The notes under the pieces: model-generated
The model's database searches: none
Told to the model about the DNA's origin: nothing
The model's input: the letters and a program-made list of their open reading frames with translations, nothing else
Position numbers and translations under genes: made by a program
In this document: piece after piece, positions 8,411 through 17,309 of the stretch
Layout: the number at the start of each line of letters is the position of its first letter
Position numbering within the stretch: position 1 is the stretch's first letter
DNA from: an uncultured Anaerolineales bacterium
Lineage (GTDB): Bacteria > Chloroflexota > Anaerolineae > Anaerolineales > Villigracilaceae
NCBI GenBank assembly: GCA_949319575.1
Contig: CASGHD010000157.1
Coordinates: 1 to 49,613 of the forward strand
Length of the DNA stretch: 49,613 nucleotides
Direction of reading: 5' to 3'

Positions 8411-9445
8411 ATGAAAAAAATAATGAAATGGTTTGGTCGGACACTTATTGTGATTGTAGTCTTGGTCTGCTGCATCGTGGGCTATGCCGTGTTGACAGCG
8501 GCTCGCACTGAAAACCCCGTTGGTTTCCAGGTTATTCAGACTACTGATGCAGACGGGCATCTCTTCACTGTTGGCGTATGGTATCCAACTCAAGCCCAGC
8601 CAAAGCCGACAACGTTGTTAGGTGTCGTGCTGATGGATGTGGCACGTAACGCCCCAGTTTCAGGAAGCGATTTGCCTCTCGTGGCGATCTCGCATGGAAA
8701 CGGCGGCGGGCCTGCAAGCCACGTCGACTTAGCCCTTGCCCTGGCGAACGCCGGCTATGTGGTCGCAGCTCCAATGCACAGTGGCGATAACTATGCAGAC
8801 CAGAGCTCTGTTGGTTCGGCGTCTTGGTTAAGCCGGCGCACCAGTGAACTCCATGGTACTGTCGACTACATGCTCAACAATTGGGCAGGCCGTGATCATA
8901 TCAGCCCGCAACGCATCGGAGCTTTTGGATTCTCGGCAGGCGGATTCACGGTATTGACCGCTGTAGGTGCTCAGCCGGACCTGCGACTTGTTGCCACACA
9001 TTGCGCCAAGTCGCCTGAGTTTGTTTGCGATCTGTTGCGTTCTGTCAACTCTTCTTATCTAAATGCCGACGCACCGACCATGGGAGATGCTTTTTCCCCC
9101 GACTTGAGAATTAAGGCGGCAGTTGTGGCGGCACCGGGTCTGGGATTCACAATGGTTCCCAATGGGCTTGACAATGTAAGCGTTCCAATTCAACTTTGGA
9201 GCGCCGAGGACGACATTAACGTTCCATATGCCACAAATACTAGGCTGGTTCGAGAAGCACTTGGTCCCTGGGTTGACTTCCATTCGGTTGACGACGCTGT
9301 CCATTTCTCATTTCTCACACCCTGCGGACTTCTGGGACCTCCTGAAATATGTTCGGATCCGGGGCAATTCGACAGGAAAGCCTTTCATGCGAATATGAAT
9401 ACCAGCATCATCGCGTTCTTTGAAAAACACTTGAAAAGTCCGTGA
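8411..9445 (+). CDS. membrane-anchored alpha/beta hydrolase (dienelactone hydrolase-like)
   Basis: A 344-residue protein. It starts with a hydrophobic anchor or signal (MKKIMKWFGRTLIVIVVLVC) and has an alpha/beta-hydrolase fold. ISHGNGGG suggests the oxyanion region and GFSAGG the nucleophile elbow. An Asp in AEDDINVP and a His in DAVHFSF could complete the triad. The family includes plasma PAF-acetylhydrolase-like and dienelactone hydrolases, and the substrate is unknown. AGGAAAG lies just before the ATG at 8411. The open frame upstream to 8249 overlaps the oxidoreductase gene and is not used. It is probably exported or membrane-bound. Confidence 0.85.
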   Translation: MKKIMKWFGRTLIVIVVLVCCIVGYAVLTAARTENPVGFQVIQTTDADGHLFTVGVWYPTQAQPKPTTLLGVVLMDVARNAPVSGSDLPLVAISHGNGGGPASHVDLALALANAGYVVAAPMHSGDNYADQSSVGSASWLSRRTSELHGTVDYMLNNWAGRDHISPQRIGAFGFSAGGFTVLTAVGAQPDLRLVATHCAKSPEFVCDLLRSVNSSYLNADAPTMGDAFSPDLRIKAAVVAAPGLGFTMVPNGLDNVSVPIQLWSAEDDINVPYATNTRLVREALGPWVDFHSVDDAVHFSFLTPCGLLGPPEICSDPGQFDRKAFHANMNTSIIAFFEKHLKSP

Positions 9446-9517
9446 AGCACAAACCATTGCTAACGGAAGATGCGCCGGATGAAATATCATTTAAGAAATA
9501 ACGAAGAAGGAATTAAC

Positions 9518-10258
9518 ATGTCATTGGCAACCTTTTGGATTGAAGACCTTATCACTACCCTTCCGATGTTACCCGGGTTTACAGCCGGTCATGCCCGGGA
9601 CTGGCATGAACTCGCCTACATCAATCATCTCTCTCACAAAGAAGTCATCGACCGCCGCAAGGATGGACATCGTCCCTACGTTGCGCGGATTGCCGGGCAA
9701 GCTGTTGGGTATGGCTGGCTCGCAACAAGCAAGGTGTCCATCGGCGAACTCGATATTAATATTGAGCTCTCGTCTGAGGACCAGTATCTCTGGGATTTCG
9801 CCACTCTTCCGAGCTGGCAGGGTCGTGGAATATACCCACGTTTACTGCAATCCATCCTTGAACAGGAGATCCAAAACGCCAAAAGATTTTGGATCATCCA
9901 CGCACCGGAAAACCTCCCTTCCGGCGCTGGCATGAGCAAGGCAGGTTTTGAATTCGTGGGACAACTCTCTTTCACAGTAGATGGAAAAGTAGGACTTGCA
10001 CCTTATAAAGATTCAACCGAACGTGCCCGCATCGGTGCGGACCTGTTACAGGTTCGCCTTATTGAATCTGTCCTGGCTCCATGCTGGAACTGTGGAGGGG
10101 TGGTCACAAAGCACCCTGAAAAAGTTGATGCTGATTCATGCTGGCCGCCAAAAAAATCCAGTAAAAGTGTGTGTTGCTGTGTGAAGGAAGTCAAGAAATC
10201 AAACAATGGGATTGTCGCTCTTTCTTCACAAAGTCACCGCTCGTCTTTGAAGAGGTGA
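9518..10258 (+). CDS. GNAT-family acetyltransferase with Cys-rich tail
   Basis: Residues 1-180 of 246 look like a GNAT acyltransferase, with the acetyl-CoA loop recognisable in the stretch around SWQGRGIYPRLLQSIL, preceded by YLWDFATLP. The rest (CWNCGGVV, then DSCWPPKK and VCCCVKE) is short and Cys/Lys-rich. It does not look like a GNAT domain. It could be a small metal-binding tail or read-through of former spacer. The substrate is unknown. AAGAAGGAATTAAC precedes the ATG at 9518. It ends 4 nt before the next gene, whose ribosome site GAGGTG lies in its last codons, so the two are probably coupled. Confidence 0.8.
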   Translation: MSLATFWIEDLITTLPMLPGFTAGHARDWHELAYINHLSHKEVIDRRKDGHRPYVARIAGQAVGYGWLATSKVSIGELDINIELSSEDQYLWDFATLPSWQGRGIYPRLLQSILEQEIQNAKRFWIIHAPENLPSGAGMSKAGFEFVGQLSFTVDGKVGLAPYKDSTERARIGADLLQVRLIESVLAPCWNCGGVVTKHPEKVDADSCWPPKKSSKSVCCCVKEVKKSNNGIVALSSQSHRSSLKR

Positions 10259-10262
10259 CATA

Positions 10263-10685
10263 ATGCCCCATACGGTTATTTACAACTCAGAATTACACAT
10301 CGTTGAATCAAAATTGCAAGGAGATATGACTTTAGGCGAAGTAAAGGAAATCGTTACCAAAATCGCGAGAATAGCCAAAGAGAAAGATTGCCGTTTAATC
10401 TTCACCGATTTTTGTGAAGTGAGAAGAAAATTATCGATTTTACAGATTTATGAATTGCCAGATCGCACAAAGAACATATTCGCTTCTTTTGGCATTAACG
10501 TATCGCTTTACAAGCGAGCGAATGTCGTAGCAAAAGATCTGGACGATTATGTTTTTCATGAAAATGTTATGGTCAATCGTGGACAGAACGAAAAGGTGTT
10601 TACTGATATGGAAAACGCAAAGAAATGGCTAATTGGAAATAGAGCCGCTCAACAAAGTCGGCTACATCCTAGCAGTGACGGATAG
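10263..10685 (+). CDS. small STAS/SpoIIAA-like protein
   Basis: A 140-residue soluble protein of no named family that I can be sure of. The alternation of short strands and amphipathic helices (VIYNSELHIVESKLQGDMTL, then CRLIFTDFCEVRR) resembles SpoIIAA-like STAS proteins from environmental bacteria. The last 15 residues (after WLIGNR) are low in hydrophobics and may be spacer-derived. It follows the GNAT gene by 4 nt and precedes a hydrolase gene by 20 nt, so it is probably co-transcribed with both. No catalytic motif is visible. Confidence 0.65.
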   Translation: MPHTVIYNSELHIVESKLQGDMTLGEVKEIVTKIARIAKEKDCRLIFTDFCEVRRKLSILQIYELPDRTKNIFASFGINVSLYKRANVVAKDLDDYVFHENVMVNRGQNEKVFTDMENAKKWLIGNRAAQQSRLHPSSDG

Positions 10686-10705
10686 TACCCAAAGGAGAAG
10701 AGACC

Positions 10706-11683
10706 GTGAAAGCAGTATCAAACAAAGAGGAAAAAAAAGAAATGAACACAAGTTTAATCTGGCTAGGCCGAGTTTTGGTTTTGATTACTGGTTTGGCGCT
10801 AATAGGAGCTATTTACGAGCGTATGGCAGTAGCCGCTGATGCAAAAGCATATCCGCCGCCCGGTCAGTTGGTGGATGTTGGCGGTTATCACTTGCACATC
10901 AGCTGTACCGGCACAGGTAGTCCTACTGTGATAATTGACGCTGGGCTGGGGGATTGGTCAACAACATGGGGATTTGTACAAGAGGAAGTGGCGAAGACAA
11001 CACGGGTGTGCGCTTATGATCGAGCTGGTTTGGGTTGGAGTGACGCAGGTCCACTTCCACGCGATGCGGCGCAACACGCAAAGGAACTCCATACCTTGCT
11101 ACAAAACGCCCAGATTCCAGGACCGTATGTCATGGTGGGACATTCATTGGGCGGCCTCGATGTCCGAATATTTGTCTACGATTATTCTTCGGAGGTAGTG
11201 GGGGTTGTACTCGTGGATTCGATGAATCCAAAACAAATAACCCAATCGCCGTCAACGGAATCGCAATCTCAGCCATTTTCCCTTTCAGCCGTATTGGCTC
11301 GCTTCGGGATCGCTCGCTTGCTTGTGAAGTTGCCCCTACTTGCTCCTGCTATGCCACTGGGTCAGGAAGCCTACTATCCGCTCTATATTCGCCCGGGATC
11401 TCTTCAAACGGAGGCGAACGAATTCGGAGGGCTGCCAGCCTCGGCAGCTCAGGCGGCTGTCGTGAAATCCTTCGGCGATCTGCCGCTGATTGTTCTGACC
11501 GCCAAACTTAATAACAATCCTGGTTGGCCGGAATGGCAGACTGAATTGCTCCAACTATCATCCAATAGCCGGCAGTTGTTTGCAGAGAACAGTGGCCACA
11601 ATATTCAAGTCGAACAACCTGATGCCGCTGTCGCAGCGATTGTGAAAATGGTGGAACTGGTGCGCCAGTCAACGCAGAAATAA
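10706..11683 (+). CDS. secreted or anchored alpha/beta hydrolase
   Basis: A 325-residue protein. A hydrophobic N-terminus (LIWLGRVLVLITGLALIGA) serves as signal or anchor. The alpha/beta-hydrolase core follows: oxyanion-type segment IIDAGLGDWS, YDRAGLGWSD, nucleophile elbow GHSLGG near residue 146 and a terminal His in ENSGHNIQ. The start is the GTG at 10706, with AAAGGAG 8 nt upstream; the ATG at 10742 is the alternative. It is related to proline-iminopeptidase/haloperoxidase-like hydrolases, with unknown substrate. A serine hydrolase gene follows after 15 nt. Confidence 0.86.
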   Translation: MKAVSNKEEKKEMNTSLIWLGRVLVLITGLALIGAIYERMAVAADAKAYPPPGQLVDVGGYHLHISCTGTGSPTVIIDAGLGDWSTTWGFVQEEVAKTTRVCAYDRAGLGWSDAGPLPRDAAQHAKELHTLLQNAQIPGPYVMVGHSLGGLDVRIFVYDYSSEVVGVVLVDSMNPKQITQSPSTESQSQPFSLSAVLARFGIARLLVKLPLLAPAMPLGQEAYYPLYIRPGSLQTEANEFGGLPASAAQAAVVKSFGDLPLIVLTAKLNNNPGWPEWQTELLQLSSNSRQLFAENSGHNIQVEQPDAAVAAIVKMVELVRQSTQK

Positions 11684-11698
11684 GTTGTAGGTGAGGTT

Positions 11699-13303
11699 AT
11701 GAATCAACGCGAAACTACCTGGCTTCGAAAAATCATTTTTCCAACTATAGTGATCCTGAATGTCGTCTCATCGGTGGCTAGAGTCCAACCAGCTTTTGCT
11801 CAGGTCGCGCCTGCTAATTTTGACTCGGTTGATACTTACATCAGCGCGAAAATGGAAGAGCTTGGGATTCCCGGTGCGGCGCTTGTCATTGTGCAGGACG
11901 ATCAAATCGTTCACCTGAAGGCGTTTGGCGTTGCCGACGGTTCGGGCCGTCCAGTCACACCACAGACACCATTCTTCACCGGTTCGACTGGCAAATCAGT
12001 TACCGCGCTCGCCATCATGCAACTGGTTGAAGCAGGCAAGATCGAGTTGGATACGCCTGTTAAAACCTATTTACCGTGGTTTCGAGTCGCGGATGCAAAT
12101 GCGTCTGAGGTCATCACAGTACGCCAGCTTCTAAACATGACCAGTGGAATTCCGCAAGCCGTCGGGCGGACGCAGTTGGCAAACACGGATCTGAGCGATT
12201 CTGCCATCGAGAAAAACGTTAGAGCATTGGCGGACATCAAACTTATTGCGCCGCCCGGCGAGCGCTATGAGTATTCCAACTCAAACTACGTTACCCTGGG
12301 CATGATCATCCAAGCGGTTACTGGTCAATCCTATGAGACATACATCCAGGAGCATATTTTCACTCCGCTGGATATGCAGAACAGCTTTGCATCGAAAACG
12401 GAGGCTGAACAAAACGGGCTCGCAGTAGGCTACCAGAAATGGTTTGGGATACCGGTCGCTTCACCTAATTTGCCTTTCACCCGCGGGTCGCTTCCGGCAG
12501 GCGATCTTAATATGAGTGCGGAGGATTTCGGTCATTATCTGATCGCACAGTTGAACCATGGAAGTTATCAGGGAGTATCCGTGCTCTCCCCCGCCGGAAT
12601 TGCCAAGTTACATAACCCCGATATCCAGATGCCAGGCTTAACCGATTATTATGCTATGGGTTGGGAAGTGCAACACTTTCAAGATGTGGAGGTGATCAGA
12701 CACAATGGGGAAGTTCCAGGATATTCGGCGGATATGTTCCTCGTACCACAGAAAAACTTCGCGGTGGCGATGATGATGAACACCTATAGCCCGATGCTGG
12801 GGATTCGCGTATCAAGACTTCCAAGCAGCGTCCTCCGAATGTTGCTCGGTCAGTCAGTCATTCCTGGGTTTGAATTCCTTCATATGCAGATCCTATACGC
12901 TCTCGTGATGGTGATTCCCTTTTTGCATATAATAGGAGTGTTTGCAACGTTTCGTAGCATCCGTTTTTGGCGGGGAAATTCGCAGCCTCCAACACAGATG
13001 CAAATCGGGCGCGATGTCGCTTTGCCGTTGATATGGAACGCCGTCATCGCTTATGTACTTCTTGTAACTTTGCCAAGTACGTTTGGGGCAGACATTCCGA
13101 CTGTGATTCTCTTCCAGCCAGATGTCGGCTGGGTGGCGGCTATTAGCGGCATCTTCGCAATTTTGTTGGGAGTGATAATCACCTGTATCGGTATTTCGAT
13201 ATTGCGCAAAACGGTAAAAAGAACAGGAATAGTTTCAACTTTTTCTACACCTCACGGCGTGGGCAACATAGGTAAATCTGAAAAAAAAGGAGAAAAAAAA
13301 TGA
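11699..13303 (+). CDS. serine hydrolase of the beta-lactamase/AmpC fold with C-terminal membrane domain
   Basis: A 534-residue protein. An N-terminal signal segment is followed by a class C beta-lactamase-type domain with the S-x-x-K motif STGK, the Y-x-N motif YSN (in RYEYSNSNYV) and the third motif HNGEVPG. The C-terminal 140 residues hold about four membrane helices (ILYALVMVIPFLHIIGVFATF and later). Such proteins are D-amino-peptidases or esterases acting outside the membrane rather than antibiotic-degrading enzymes. The gene overlaps the next one by 4 nt (ATGA), which shows translational coupling. Confidence 0.88.
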   Translation: MNQRETTWLRKIIFPTIVILNVVSSVARVQPAFAQVAPANFDSVDTYISAKMEELGIPGAALVIVQDDQIVHLKAFGVADGSGRPVTPQTPFFTGSTGKSVTALAIMQLVEAGKIELDTPVKTYLPWFRVADANASEVITVRQLLNMTSGIPQAVGRTQLANTDLSDSAIEKNVRALADIKLIAPPGERYEYSNSNYVTLGMIIQAVTGQSYETYIQEHIFTPLDMQNSFASKTEAEQNGLAVGYQKWFGIPVASPNLPFTRGSLPAGDLNMSAEDFGHYLIAQLNHGSYQGVSVLSPAGIAKLHNPDIQMPGLTDYYAMGWEVQHFQDVEVIRHNGEVPGYSADMFLVPQKNFAVAMMMNTYSPMLGIRVSRLPSSVLRMLLGQSVIPGFEFLHMQILYALVMVIPFLHIIGVFATFRSIRFWRGNSQPPTQMQIGRDVALPLIWNAVIAYVLLVTLPSTFGADIPTVILFQPDVGWVAAISGIFAILLGVIITCIGISILRKTVKRTGIVSTFSTPHGVGNIGKSEKKGEKK

Positions 13304-13728
13304 ACTCAATTCAAAAGACTCCAAGAATTGCAGGGAATGCCGCAACTGCACTGTACACTTTAACGATTATTCTGCAACTTTTACTTGCCTCTGGAATCTT
13401 GCCAATCACAATGGCTTGGGGAGGGCGGGAGCCTGTTTTGACAACGAATTTGAGAATAGCCAGCCTTGCATCTACGGCTCTCTTATTATTCTTTATCTAT
13501 GTCATCCGCCGCCGTGCGGGACTTGTTAGCAATGCACCAATCACGCTAATTGTCAAAATTTCGTCATGGCTGGTCACCGCGTTTTCCGCCCTCAATTTTC
13601 TGGGCGTTCTGGCTTCACTGAGCAGCGGAGAGAAGGTTCTTTTTGGTCCAATTTCCTTCTTGCTCCTCGTGGCTTGTATTTTGGTTTCGCTTTCAAAATC
13701 AGAGCCGCAATCTACCACCAGTCTTTAA
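13300..13728 (+). CDS. small four-helix membrane protein of unknown function
   Basis: A 142-residue hydrophobic protein with four predicted membrane segments: ALYTLTIILQLLLASGI, IASLASTALLLFFIYVI, ISSWLVTAFSALNFLGV and ISFLLLVACILVSL. Its start overlaps the stop of the serine hydrolase, and AAAGGAG lies just upstream, so it is made together with it. I do not recognise the family. It closes the plus-strand island. The 170 nt that follow, up to the comM stop, hold nothing I can identify. Confidence 0.75.
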   Translation: MNSIQKTPRIAGNAATALYTLTIILQLLLASGILPITMAWGGREPVLTTNLRIASLASTALLLFFIYVIRRRAGLVSNAPITLIVKISSWLVTAFSALNFLGVLASLSSGEKVLFGPISFLLLVACILVSLSKSEPQSTTSL

Positions 13729-13898
13729 GATCAAACAACATTGTAAGCGGTTAGTAGTGATATCTTTGTTATTGTATAGGGACTATTGAGAACCGGCATT
13801 GTTGTTCCAATCCTGCGCCAAGCTTTCGAGGGACAAAAGAAATTCTATCTTTTATGCTTTGTTGTTTAACAGAATCCAGTTCAATTCAATAAGTATCA

Positions 13899-15452
13899 TC
13901 ACCCCACGCCTTGCATCAACTTCGGACGATATTGCAGCGCCTCCGCCAGATGCGCGGTTTGGATGTCTTCGCTCCCCGCGATATCTGCTATTGTTCTTGC
14001 TAGTTTCAAAATACGATGATACGCCCGCGCCGACAGATTCATCTGACTCATCGCCGCGCGCATCAACCCCTGACCTTCATCCTGCAACGCGCAAAACTGA
14101 CGAATCTCCCCCACGCGCATATCGGCGTTGCAGACAATATCAGTAGAGCGGGAAGTAGCAGGTTGGGAATGGGCAAATCGTGCAAGTTGAATATTCCGCG
14201 CAGATTGAACGCGCGCGCGAATGGCTTCGCTTGATTCGCCGAGACGATCCCCACTGAGTTTTTCGTAATCCACTCTTGGTACTTCGATGTGGATGTCAAT
14301 TCTATCGAGCATTGGTCCCGAAATGCGTTTTTGATATTTGGTCACCACGCCCTGCGCGCAGGTGCAAGGCTTTTGCGAGTCGCCGTAGTATCCGCACGGG
14401 CAGGGATTCATCGCCGCGATCAATTGAAAGTTTGCGGAAAAAGTTAACGAGCCTTTGGCGCGGCTGATGGTGACGACTTTATCTTCCATCGGCTGGCGCA
14501 TCACTTCGAGGACGCGGCTACCAAACTCGGGAAACTCGTCTAAAAACAAAACGCCCCTGTGAGCAAGCGATATTTCTCCGGGCTTCGGAATATTTCCGCC
14601 GCCGACAAGACCCGCGTGTGAAATGGTGTGATGCGGCGAACGGAACGGACGATGCCTGATAAGCGGCGTGCCTGCGGGGAGTTGATCGGCGACCGAATAG
14701 ATGCGAGTCACATCCAATGATTCTTCGATGGACATTTCAGGCAGGATGCCGGGCATGGCGCGGGCTAATAATGTTTTTCCCGCGCCGGGGCTTCCGACCA
14801 TCAACACGTTATGTCCGCCCGCCGCGGCGACTTCGAGCGCGCGCTTCACGTGATCCTGTCCTTTGATCTCGGAAAAATCTGTCGGCGTGAACAACGGCTC
14901 GAGCGCGTCACTGCTGGAGGGTTGATAAGGCGTCAGTAAACTGCGACCCGCTAGATGGTTGTACAGATCCGCAAGCGTCCGCACGGGATAGACTTCGAGG
15001 TCGGGAATCAAAGCCGCTTCGCCCGCATCCGCCTCAGGCACGAACATCCGCTTGTATCCGTTGGCGCGGGCGGTTGCCGCCATCGGTAAAATTCCGCGCG
15101 TGTGCCGCACGACTCCATCGAGTGAAAGTTCGCCGACGATCAGCGTGTTCTCGCCAACGTCGTTCGGCAGATGACCCGACAGAATGATCACGCCGAGCGC
15201 GATGGGCAGATCGTAGGCGGGACCTTCTTTGCGAATGGAGGCGGGCGATAAATTGACGACAATGCGATGACGGGGAAAATGCAAGCCCGCGTTTTTGACA
15301 GCGGTCTGCACGCGCTCGCGGCTCTCTTGCACAGCCACATCGGGCAAGCCCACGATGATGACGGCGGGCAAGCCGTTCGAATAATCCACTTCGACTTCGA
15401 CGATGACGCCTTCCAACCCGATCACGGCGCACGAGAAAACGCGAGCAAGCAT
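13899..15452 (-). CDS. comM: YifB/ComM-family Mg-chelatase-like AAA+ ATPase
   Basis: In naturally transformable bacteria ComM is a hexameric helicase promoting branch migration during uptake recombination; elsewhere the role is unclear. The 517 residues are full length. An N-terminal ChlI-like domain (GLPAVIIVGLPDVAVQESRE) is followed by the AAA+ core with Walker A GSPGAGKT, Walker B GVLFLDEFPEF and a Cys cluster CPCGYYGDSQKPCTC. The C-terminal helical domain ends [13 protein letters not shown] and beyond. The start is the ATG at 15452 (MLARVFSC), not an upstream ATG at 15491 that lies near a terminator. A second copy of the last 31 or so codons lies at 3219-3312. Confidence 0.94.
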   Translation of the reverse strand: MLARVFSCAVIGLEGVIVEVEVDYSNGLPAVIIVGLPDVAVQESRERVQTAVKNAGLHFPRHRIVVNLSPASIRKEGPAYDLPIALGVIILSGHLPNDVGENTLIVGELSLDGVVRHTRGILPMAATARANGYKRMFVPEADAGEAALIPDLEVYPVRTLADLYNHLAGRSLLTPYQPSSSDALEPLFTPTDFSEIKGQDHVKRALEVAAAGGHNVLMVGSPGAGKTLLARAMPGILPEMSIEESLDVTRIYSVADQLPAGTPLIRHRPFRSPHHTISHAGLVGGGNIPKPGEISLAHRGVLFLDEFPEFGSRVLEVMRQPMEDKVVTISRAKGSLTFSANFQLIAAMNPCPCGYYGDSQKPCTCAQGVVTKYQKRISGPMLDRIDIHIEVPRVDYEKLSGDRLGESSEAIRARVQSARNIQLARFAHSQPATSRSTDIVCNADMRVGEIRQFCALQDEGQGLMRAAMSQMNLSARAYHRILKLARTIADIAGSEDIQTAHLAEALQYRPKLMQGVG

Positions 15453-15482
15453 GGCGAAAGTGTAGACGAGGCTGGAGGAAAT

Positions 15483-15512
15483 GTCAAACAAAAAGACCCC
15501 TTGCGAGGTCTT
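15483..15512 (-). terminator. intrinsic terminator after the sugar permease operon
   Basis: On the minus strand AAGACC and GGTCTT (15512-15507 and 15498-15493) form a stem that runs into TTTTTGTTT. It lies 20 nt after the permease stop and before comM, so it separates the importer operon from comM. Confidence 0.75.
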
Positions 15513-15531
15513 CTGTTTTCAGGATTGTAGT

Positions 15532-16350
15532 TCAGCCTTTGAGCGAGCCAGCCAGCAAGCCGCGCAGGAAGTATCTGCCGAGGAAGATATACACCAGCAA
15601 TGTGGGTAACGCGGCGAGAAGCGAGCCTGCCATTTGCACATTCCACGCGATGATCTGACTGCCCGCCATGTTGTTGAGCGCGACGGTGATGGGCCAATCC
15701 CTGTTGCTGGTGAGTACCACCGCGAAGAGGAAATCATTCCACGCGGAGGTGAATTGCCAGATCAACACAACCACAAAGCTTGGGATCGAGATTGGAAGCA
15801 GTATGTAACGATAGATTCCCAACATGCTCGCGCCGTCAATTTTGGCGGCTTCGAGGAGTTCCTGTGGCAGGCTGGCATAATAATTGCGGAAGGTGAGCGT
15901 GGTGATCGGGATGCCGTAGATGATGTGCGCCATTGCCAGCCCTGGCAGGCCGGTGATGCCTGCCGCGTTCATGAATTGCACAAGCGGAATGAGAATACTT
16001 TGGTAGGGAATGAACATGCCGAACAAAATGAACGGGAAGATCACATCCGCGCCGCGAAATTTCCATTTGGCGAGGACGAACCCATTGAGCGAACCTAATG
16101 CTGAGGAAAGCAATGCCGCGGGAATCACCATTGCAAAACTGTTCCACAGGGATGGAGACAATTTCGAGAACGCTTCAATGTAGTTATCGAAGGCGATACC
16201 GCGCGGCAGGTCCCACATGGTTTTCAGGCTAATTTCATCGAATGCTTTGAAGCCGGTGATGATCATCACATACATGGGTATGAGATAAAAAATCGCCATG
16301 CCGATCAACGGAAGGTACAGCCAATTTTTAGAAAGGCGTAGAGACTTCAT
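15532..16350 (-). CDS. carbohydrate ABC transporter permease (MalG-type)
   Basis: One of two membrane subunits of a CUT1 sugar importer. It has 272 residues and six membrane segments, beginning LYLPLIGMAIFYLIPMYVM. The cytoplasmic EAA loop that contacts the ATPase reads ELLEAAKIDGASMLGIYR. The ATG at 16350 overlaps the stop of the partner permease by 4 nt (ATGA). An open frame extends upstream to 16476 but lies inside the partner gene. No ATPase gene is nearby, so the importer probably uses a shared MsmK/MalK-type ATPase encoded elsewhere. Confidence 0.93.
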   Translation of the reverse strand: MKSLRLSKNWLYLPLIGMAIFYLIPMYVMIITGFKAFDEISLKTMWDLPRGIAFDNYIEAFSKLSPSLWNSFAMVIPAALLSSALGSLNGFVLAKWKFRGADVIFPFILFGMFIPYQSILIPLVQFMNAAGITGLPGLAMAHIIYGIPITTLTFRNYYASLPQELLEAAKIDGASMLGIYRYILLPISIPSFVVVLIWQFTSAWNDFLFAVVLTSNRDWPITVALNNMAGSQIIAWNVQMAGSLLAALPTLLVYIFLGRYFLRGLLAGSLKG

Positions 16351-17234
16351 TGTTGCGCCTCCGTTCTGAGGGTATATCGGATGTATGGAATGATGAGTAT
16401 CGCCACACTGAGGAGCAGGATAATGCCGATCGCCGCGCCGCGCCCATAGAATAGCCCGTCGAAGGTTGCCTGCCACATATAAATGGCGGGCACGTCGAGT
16501 TGGAGTTGCTTCCCGGCAATTGCCACGATCAAGTCGAACACTTTCAACGACATGTGCCCCAGGATGATGAGCGCGGATAGCGTCACTGGCGCGAGCAGGG
16601 GAATCATGATGTGGCGATAGATCTGCGCTTCGCTTGCGCCGTCAATGCGAGCGGCTTCTTTTAGTTCCTGCGGGATAGCGCGCAAACCGGCAAGGTACAA
16701 CGCCATGGTGTAACCGGACATTTGCCAGATCGCCGCGAGCGCGATCGCCGCCATGCCCCACTGCGGAGTGGTGTGCCACGCGTTGACCAGAGAATCCAAG
16801 CCGAGATTCGTGAATAACAAATTAAACCCGCTCATGCGCGAACCCATGGCGGGATTCATCAGCCAGCGCCAGACGACGCCAGTGACAATATAAGAGATCG
16901 CCATCGGAAAAAGAAAAAGACTGCGGAAGAATCCTTCCCCTCTCAAACCCTGGTCGAGCATGACAGCAAGGAAAAACCCTAACAACAGACTGCCGAGTAC
17001 AAATACCCCCGTAAAAATCAATGTGTTTTTGACATCCACGGCAAAGCGCGGGTCGTTGAACAGCCCAATATAGTTGTTGATGCTGTTCCAGGTGTAGTCC
17101 GGGTTCAAGCCTTTCCATTTGCTCAAAGAAACCCGCACCGACCAGGCAATGAAACCATAAACAAAGATCAGCACCGCTACAATGGACGGTGAAACAAGGA
17201 TGATGTTCAGGAAGCGGTCTTTATCTTTTGTCAT
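16347..17234 (-). CDS. carbohydrate ABC transporter permease (MalF-type)
   Basis: The second membrane subunit, 295 residues, with six membrane helices. The first lies in LNIILVSPSIVAVLIFVYGF. The EAA loop reads ELKEAARIDGASEAQIYRHI. It is preceded by the substrate-binding protein gene and a hairpin terminator (17259-17297), and overlaps the MalG-type gene by 4 nt. The substrate cannot be told from sequence alone, but the set is of the CUT1 oligosaccharide/glycoside class. Confidence 0.93.
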   Translation of the reverse strand: MTKDKDRFLNIILVSPSIVAVLIFVYGFIAWSVRVSLSKWKGLNPDYTWNSINNYIGLFNDPRFAVDVKNTLIFTGVFVLGSLLLGFFLAVMLDQGLRGEGFFRSLFLFPMAISYIVTGVVWRWLMNPAMGSRMSGFNLLFTNLGLDSLVNAWHTTPQWGMAAIALAAIWQMSGYTMALYLAGLRAIPQELKEAARIDGASEAQIYRHIMIPLLAPVTLSALIILGHMSLKVFDLIVAIAGKQLQLDVPAIYMWQATFDGLFYGRGAAIGIILLLSVAILIIPYIRYTLRTEAQQ

Positions 17235-17258
17235 AACGCATCCATTCCTCGAGGCGAT

Positions 17259-17297
17259 AAAAAAATTGCTGAGGCTCCGCGTGAAGCCTCAGCAATT
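17259..17297 (-). terminator. terminator/attenuator between binding protein and permeases
   Basis: A perfect 13-bp stem (17264-17276 with 17285-17297, 8-nt loop) leads into a run of T on the minus strand. It lies 13 nt after the binding-protein stop codon. Partial read-through would give much binding protein and less permease, as known in other maltose-type operons. Confidence 0.8.
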
Positions 17298-17309
17298 CTA
17301 ACACCAGAC

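Larger units (their letters stand above)
3313..13898. other. accessory island bounded by comM 3'-end direct repeats
   Basis: Eight genes, all on the plus strand, fill the interval. It starts with a LuxR/MalT-type regulator and contains hydrolases, an oxidoreductase and membrane proteins. None is a housekeeping gene. By eye it uses more A/T-ending codons than glmU or comM. Both boundaries carry a copy of the same comM 3' segment, the usual result of site-specific integration into the end of a gene. No integrase or recombinase gene is visible inside, so either it was lost or the arrangement came from another recombination. The short gaps 3151-3218 and 13729-13898 show nothing else recognisable. 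Confidence 0.6.

Noticed and set aside
10640..10700. Integron attC-like site between island genes
   Set aside because: CTCAAC-type cores are present by chance but no matching GTTRRRY core or paired inner boxes are found, and no integrase is seen.
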